DNA of 17,255 nt from the NCBI GenBank assembly GCA_027451085.1, contig DAIDKA010000210.1:1-17255 (forward strand), read 5' to 3'. Positions 14,619 to 17,255 of the stretch are shown piece after piece. The stretch comes from Gammaproteobacteria bacterium. GTDB lineage: Bacteria > Pseudomonadota > Gammaproteobacteria > Steroidobacterales > Steroidobacteraceae. Numbering within the stretch: position 1 is the first letter of the stretch; every line of letters begins with the position of its first letter. The notes below the pieces were generated by a model. It did not search any database, had not been told where the DNA came from, and was given only the letters and a program-made list of their open reading frames with translations. Made by a program: the position numbers and the translations under genes.

Positions 14619-15534
14619 TGATTCCTTCGAACAAAGCCGTGGACAGGTAACGCTCCGCGGTGTCTGGCAGCATGGCCAGGATCACGGACCCCGGCGATGC
14701 CTCCTTGGCCACGGCCAGCGCGGCGGCAAACGTGGCCCCGGATGAGATACCACAGAAAATGCCTTCCCTGGTGGCCAGGGCACGGGCGGTCTCGATGGCC
14801 AGCGCGTCGGACACCTGCAGCAGGCGGTTCGGCACGGCCTTGTTGAGCACGCCCGGGACGAAGTTCGGGGTCCAGCCCTGGATCTTGTGCGGGGAGAAGG
14901 TCTTGCCAGCCAGCAGCGCGGCATTTTCGGGCTCGGCGGCGACCACCTGGACCTCCGGTCGGGCCACATGCAGTACCTCGCCCACACCGGTCAGGGTGCC
15001 GCCGGTGCCCCAGCCGCTGACGAAGTAGTCCAGGCGGCGGCCGGCGAAATCACTTATGATTTCCGCGGCAGTGGTGTTGCGATGGTAGGCGGGGTTGGCC
15101 GGGTTCTCGAACTGGTGCGCCAGGAACCAGCCGTGCTTTTCTGCCAGCTCCTGCGCCTTTTTCACCATGCCGGTGCTGCTGGCGGCGGCCGGGGTCAGGA
15201 TGACCTTGGCACCCAGGGCGCGCATGATACGGCGCCGTTCCACCGAAAAGGTCTCCGGCATGACCGCAACAAAGGGGTAGCCCTTGGCAGCGCAGACCAT
15301 GGCCAGTGCGATGCCCGTGTTGCCGGAGGTCGCCTCCACGACGGTCTGGCCTGGCTTGAGGGTGCCGCGGCTTTCAGCATCCAGGATGATGGCCAGCGCC
15401 AGGCGGTCCTTGACCGAAGACAGCGGGTTGAAAAACTCGCACTTGACGTACATGCGCACATGCGGCGGGCCCAAGCGCTGGATGCCGACAATGGGAGTCC
15501 TGCCCACGGTACCCAGAATGTTGTCGTAGATCAT
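14593..15534 (-). CDS. cysK: Cysteine synthase family PLP enzyme (O-acyl-serine sulfhydrylase)
   Basis: A 313-residue fold-type II PLP enzyme. The PLP-binding lysine is Lys42 in NPLSSVKDRLA, the substrate loop is TSGNTG at 69-74, and the phosphate-binding loop is GTGGTLTG near 176-183. It replaces the acyl group of an activated serine with sulfide to form cysteine. The last genes-in-operon partner is a MetX-family acyltransferase, so the likely substrate is O-succinylserine instead of O-acetylserine. A good GGAAGG site precedes the ATG at 15534. The gene is divergent from rluB across 119 bases. Length and motifs match CysK/CysM; a cystathionine beta-synthase role is less likely because there is no regulatory domain. 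Confidence 0.92.
   Translation of the reverse strand: MIYDNILGTVGRTPIVGIQRLGPPHVRMYVKCEFFNPLSSVKDRLALAIILDAESRGTLKPGQTVVEATSGNTGIALAMVCAAKGYPFVAVMPETFSVERRRIMRALGAKVILTPAAASSTGMVKKAQELAEKHGWFLAHQFENPANPAYHRNTTAAEIISDFAGRRLDYFVSGWGTGGTLTGVGEVLHVARPEVQVVAAEPENAALLAGKTFSPHKIQGWTPNFVPGVLNKAVPNRLLQVSDALAIETARALATREGIFCGISSGATFAAALAVAKEASPGSVILAMLPDTAERYLSTALFEGISDGGDPEP
14622..14628 (-). promoter_or_regulatory. Ribosome binding site inside the cysteine synthase gene for the overlapping acyltransferase
   Basis: Minus-strand GAAGGAA lies just before the GTG at 14618, within the last codons of the cysteine synthase gene. It supports a true 26-base gene overlap rather than a later start. Confidence 0.65.
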
Positions 15535-15653
15535 GGGAAACCTTCCGTTAAGCTAACCGACCCGAGCCTTGGGGTGCGGGGCGGCAATACTGACATGGCG
15601 CAGCGCCTGCGGGCCAAGTCCGACCCAATATAAGCTTATGTCCGGATAATGCG

Positions 15654-16490
15654 GTGGAAGCTTCGGAACGTCTGCAAAAACTCCTGGCCGGGGCCGGCCA
15701 TGGCTCCCGCCGCGCCATCGAGGACTGGATCCGGGACGGCCGGGTGACGGTCAATGGCGCCGTGGCGGGACTCGGCGTGCGCGCGACGGCTGCTGATGAT
15801 ATCCGCCTGGATGGTAAGCGGCTTGAACTCGGCACCAGGGCACCAGCCGGGGCGGCCACCGTACTCCTCTATAATAAGCCTGTGGGAGAGGTCACCACCC
15901 GCAGCGATCCGCAGGGCCGGCCCACGGTGTTCGACCATCTGCCGCCGCCGCCGCATGGACGCTGGATCGTCGTCGGGCGCCTGGACGTCAATACCTCCGG
16001 GCTGCTGCTGTTCACCACCGATGGCGAGCTGGCGCACAAGCTGATGCACCCCTCGGCTGAGGTGGAGCGCGAGTACCTGGTGCGGTCGCGCGGCGCGCTG
16101 TCACCGCTGCAGCTGCAGGCATTGCTCGCGGGCGTGCAGCTGGAGGACGGTCCGGGCCGATTCGATAGCGTGACCCCCAGCCGTACCGAAGGTACGCACG
16201 CCTGGTATCGCGTGGTGCTGCGGGAGGGACGTAATCGCGAGGTCCGGCGGCTGTGGCAGGCCGTGGGCAGTGAAGTCAGCCGGTTGCTGCGCATCCGTTA
16301 TGGCCCGGTACAGCTGCCCAGGGACATGGCAGCGGCAGCCTGGCAGTTGCTGGGCCCGGAGCAGGTCACTGCGCTGGCGGGCGCATCGGCCCAGGCCAAG
16401 CATCGGCGGATTGCGCCGAGGGTCCAGCCGCCTGTCCCGAGGGATGACAGCCCCTGGTACAAGGGCCGGCAACATGGAAATACAAAATAA
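15654..16490 (+). CDS. rluB: 23S rRNA pseudouridine synthase, RluB type
   Basis: A 278-residue RsuA/RluB-family enzyme. An S4 RNA-binding domain occupies residues 3-60 (ERLQKLLAGAGHGSRRAIEDWI). The catalytic domain begins with YNKPVGEVTT and carries the catalytic Asp111 in GRLDVNTSGLLL and the family motif EGRNREVRRLW. RluB modifies U2605 of 23S rRNA; RluE/RluF or RsuA are alternatives, but the S4 domain and overall sequence favour RluB. The C-terminal 35 residues are a basic, poorly conserved tail. The GTG at 15654 has no convincing ribosome site, yet the S4 domain starts directly after it. A perfect palindrome ATAAGCTTAT lies at 15630-15639. The tRNA operon promoter begins 24 bases after the stop. 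Confidence 0.93.
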   Translation: MEASERLQKLLAGAGHGSRRAIEDWIRDGRVTVNGAVAGLGVRATAADDIRLDGKRLELGTRAPAGAATVLLYNKPVGEVTTRSDPQGRPTVFDHLPPPPHGRWIVVGRLDVNTSGLLLFTTDGELAHKLMHPSAEVEREYLVRSRGALSPLQLQALLAGVQLEDGPGRFDSVTPSRTEGTHAWYRVVLREGRNREVRRLWQAVGSEVSRLLRIRYGPVQLPRDMAAAAWQLLGPEQVTALAGASAQAKHRRIAPRVQPPVPRDDSPWYKGRQHGNTK

Positions 16491-16514
16491 AGAGAGAGAC
16501 TGAGCGAGTAGCTG

Positions 16515-16543
16515 TTGACACCCTGGCAGGCGGAAATCAGAAT
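16515..16543 (+). promoter_or_regulatory. Sigma-70 promoter of the tRNA-tuf operon
   Basis: A perfect -35 TTGACA (16515-16520), a 17-base spacer and the -10 CAGAAT (16538-16543, 4 of 6). The bases after the -10 (ACGCGGC) form a GC-rich discriminator, the mark of stringently controlled stable-RNA promoters. The predicted start near 16550 is about a dozen bases before tRNA-Tyr. Confidence 0.75.
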
Positions 16544-16561
16544 ACGCGGCTCGTTTTCGCA

Positions 16562-16647
<86 letters not shown>

Positions 16648-16733
16648 CGGGTACAGGCAAGCGGCAGGAACGGTCGGCCGGTCGGCGCCAAGGGGTACCA
16701 CGGAGCAGCGGCGCAGGTTAGAGGTTGCCATCG

Positions 16734-16807
<74 letters not shown>

Positions 16808-16822
16808 GGCAAGACGGTTTCA

Positions 16823-16898
<76 letters not shown>

Positions 16899-17000
16899 GA
16901 ACTGGCAGGGCCGGCCTCCCGGCCGTCGAGATTCCCGGGCCATGGGGCCCGCGGACGGATTTGATCGGACAGTCAAAAGAATTCGCTAGAGGTTGCAGCC

Positions 17001-17255
17001 ATGTCGAAAGAGAAATTTGAACGCACCAAGCCGCACGTGAACGTGGGCACGATTGGTCACGTGGACCATGGCAAGACGACGCTGACAGCGGCCATCGCCA
17101 CGGTGCTGTCCGCCAAATTCGGCGGCGAAGCCAAGGCTTACGACCAGATCGACGCAGCGCCCGAAGAAAAGGCCCGCGGTATCACCATCAACACCGCCCA
17201 CGTCGAGTACGAAACCTCTGGTCGCCACTACGCCCACGTGGACTGCCCTGGCCAC
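17001..17255 (+). CDS. tuf: Elongation factor Tu (3' cut by window end)
   Basis: The first 85 codons of EF-Tu, the GTPase that carries aminoacyl-tRNA to the ribosome. It shows the P-loop GHVDHGKT at residues 19-26, the switch I segment ARGITINTAHVEYET, and the G3 motif DCPGH at the window edge. GAGG lies nine bases before the ATG. It follows tRNA-Thr by 102 bases and is expected to be co-transcribed with the three tRNAs. The rest of the gene is outside the window. Confidence 0.98.
   Translation, partial: MSKEKFERTKPHVNVGTIGHVDHGKTTLTAAIATVLSAKFGGEAKAYDQIDAAPEEKARGITINTAHVEYETSGRHYAHVDCPGH

Overview
The window reads as a chromosomal segment of a GC-rich, motile gammaproteobacterium, plausibly near the Xanthomonadales/Nevskiales. 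Support comes from the tRNA-Tyr/tRNA-Gly/tRNA-Thr/tuf order at the right end, an RluB-type pseudouridine synthase, E. coli-type MotA/MotB behind a textbook sigma-28 promoter, and a MetX-like acyltransferase overlapping a cysteine synthase gene, an arrangement known from xanthomonads. No insertion sequence, phage gene, CRISPR array or origin is visible. Coding density is high and no gene-free gap exceeds about 180 bases. Organism placement is inference.

Left part (1-3600): the 3' end of a gene of unknown function (1-689) faces a LysR-type regulator (735-1712, minus). The regulator diverges from a pirin (1807-2565), the layout of E. coli yhaJ/yhaK, across an AT-rich gap holding a perfect LysR-box dyad. 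The pirin overlaps by 4 bases a short-chain dehydrogenase (2562-3431) that carries an unusual N-terminal signal sequence. A strong hairpin plus T-tract (3449-3490) ends this operon, and just beyond it lies what looks like a remnant of a DUF433 antitoxin gene.

Redox cluster (3615-8462, all minus): in transcription order these are a PAP2-type acid phosphatase lipoprotein, a DUF8021-like lipoprotein, an exported peroxiredoxin, a short DsbD-like thiol:disulfide transporter, an ECF sigma factor and a NrsF/DUF1109 anti-sigma factor. The last four are tightly packed (16-base gap, 4-base overlap, 2-base gap). They suggest a self-regulated envelope thiol/peroxide stress unit in which the membrane anti-sigma factor senses through two conserved membrane cysteines. 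This is the most interesting part of the window.

Middle (8551-10810): a sigma-28 promoter drives motA-motB. A single-domain PilZ protein on the opposite strand overlaps the 3' end of motB by 31 bases, so the stator and a candidate c-di-GMP effector are linked.

Right part (10988-17255): lemA and an M48 membrane metalloprotease form an operon whose last stop codon overlaps, on the other strand, the stop codon of a MetX-family acyltransferase. That enzyme overlaps an upstream cysteine synthase gene by 26 bases, and together they probably make cysteine through O-succinylserine. A divergent rluB follows, then a strong promoter with a GC-rich discriminator, three tRNA genes and the start of tuf (EF-Tu), cut by the window end.
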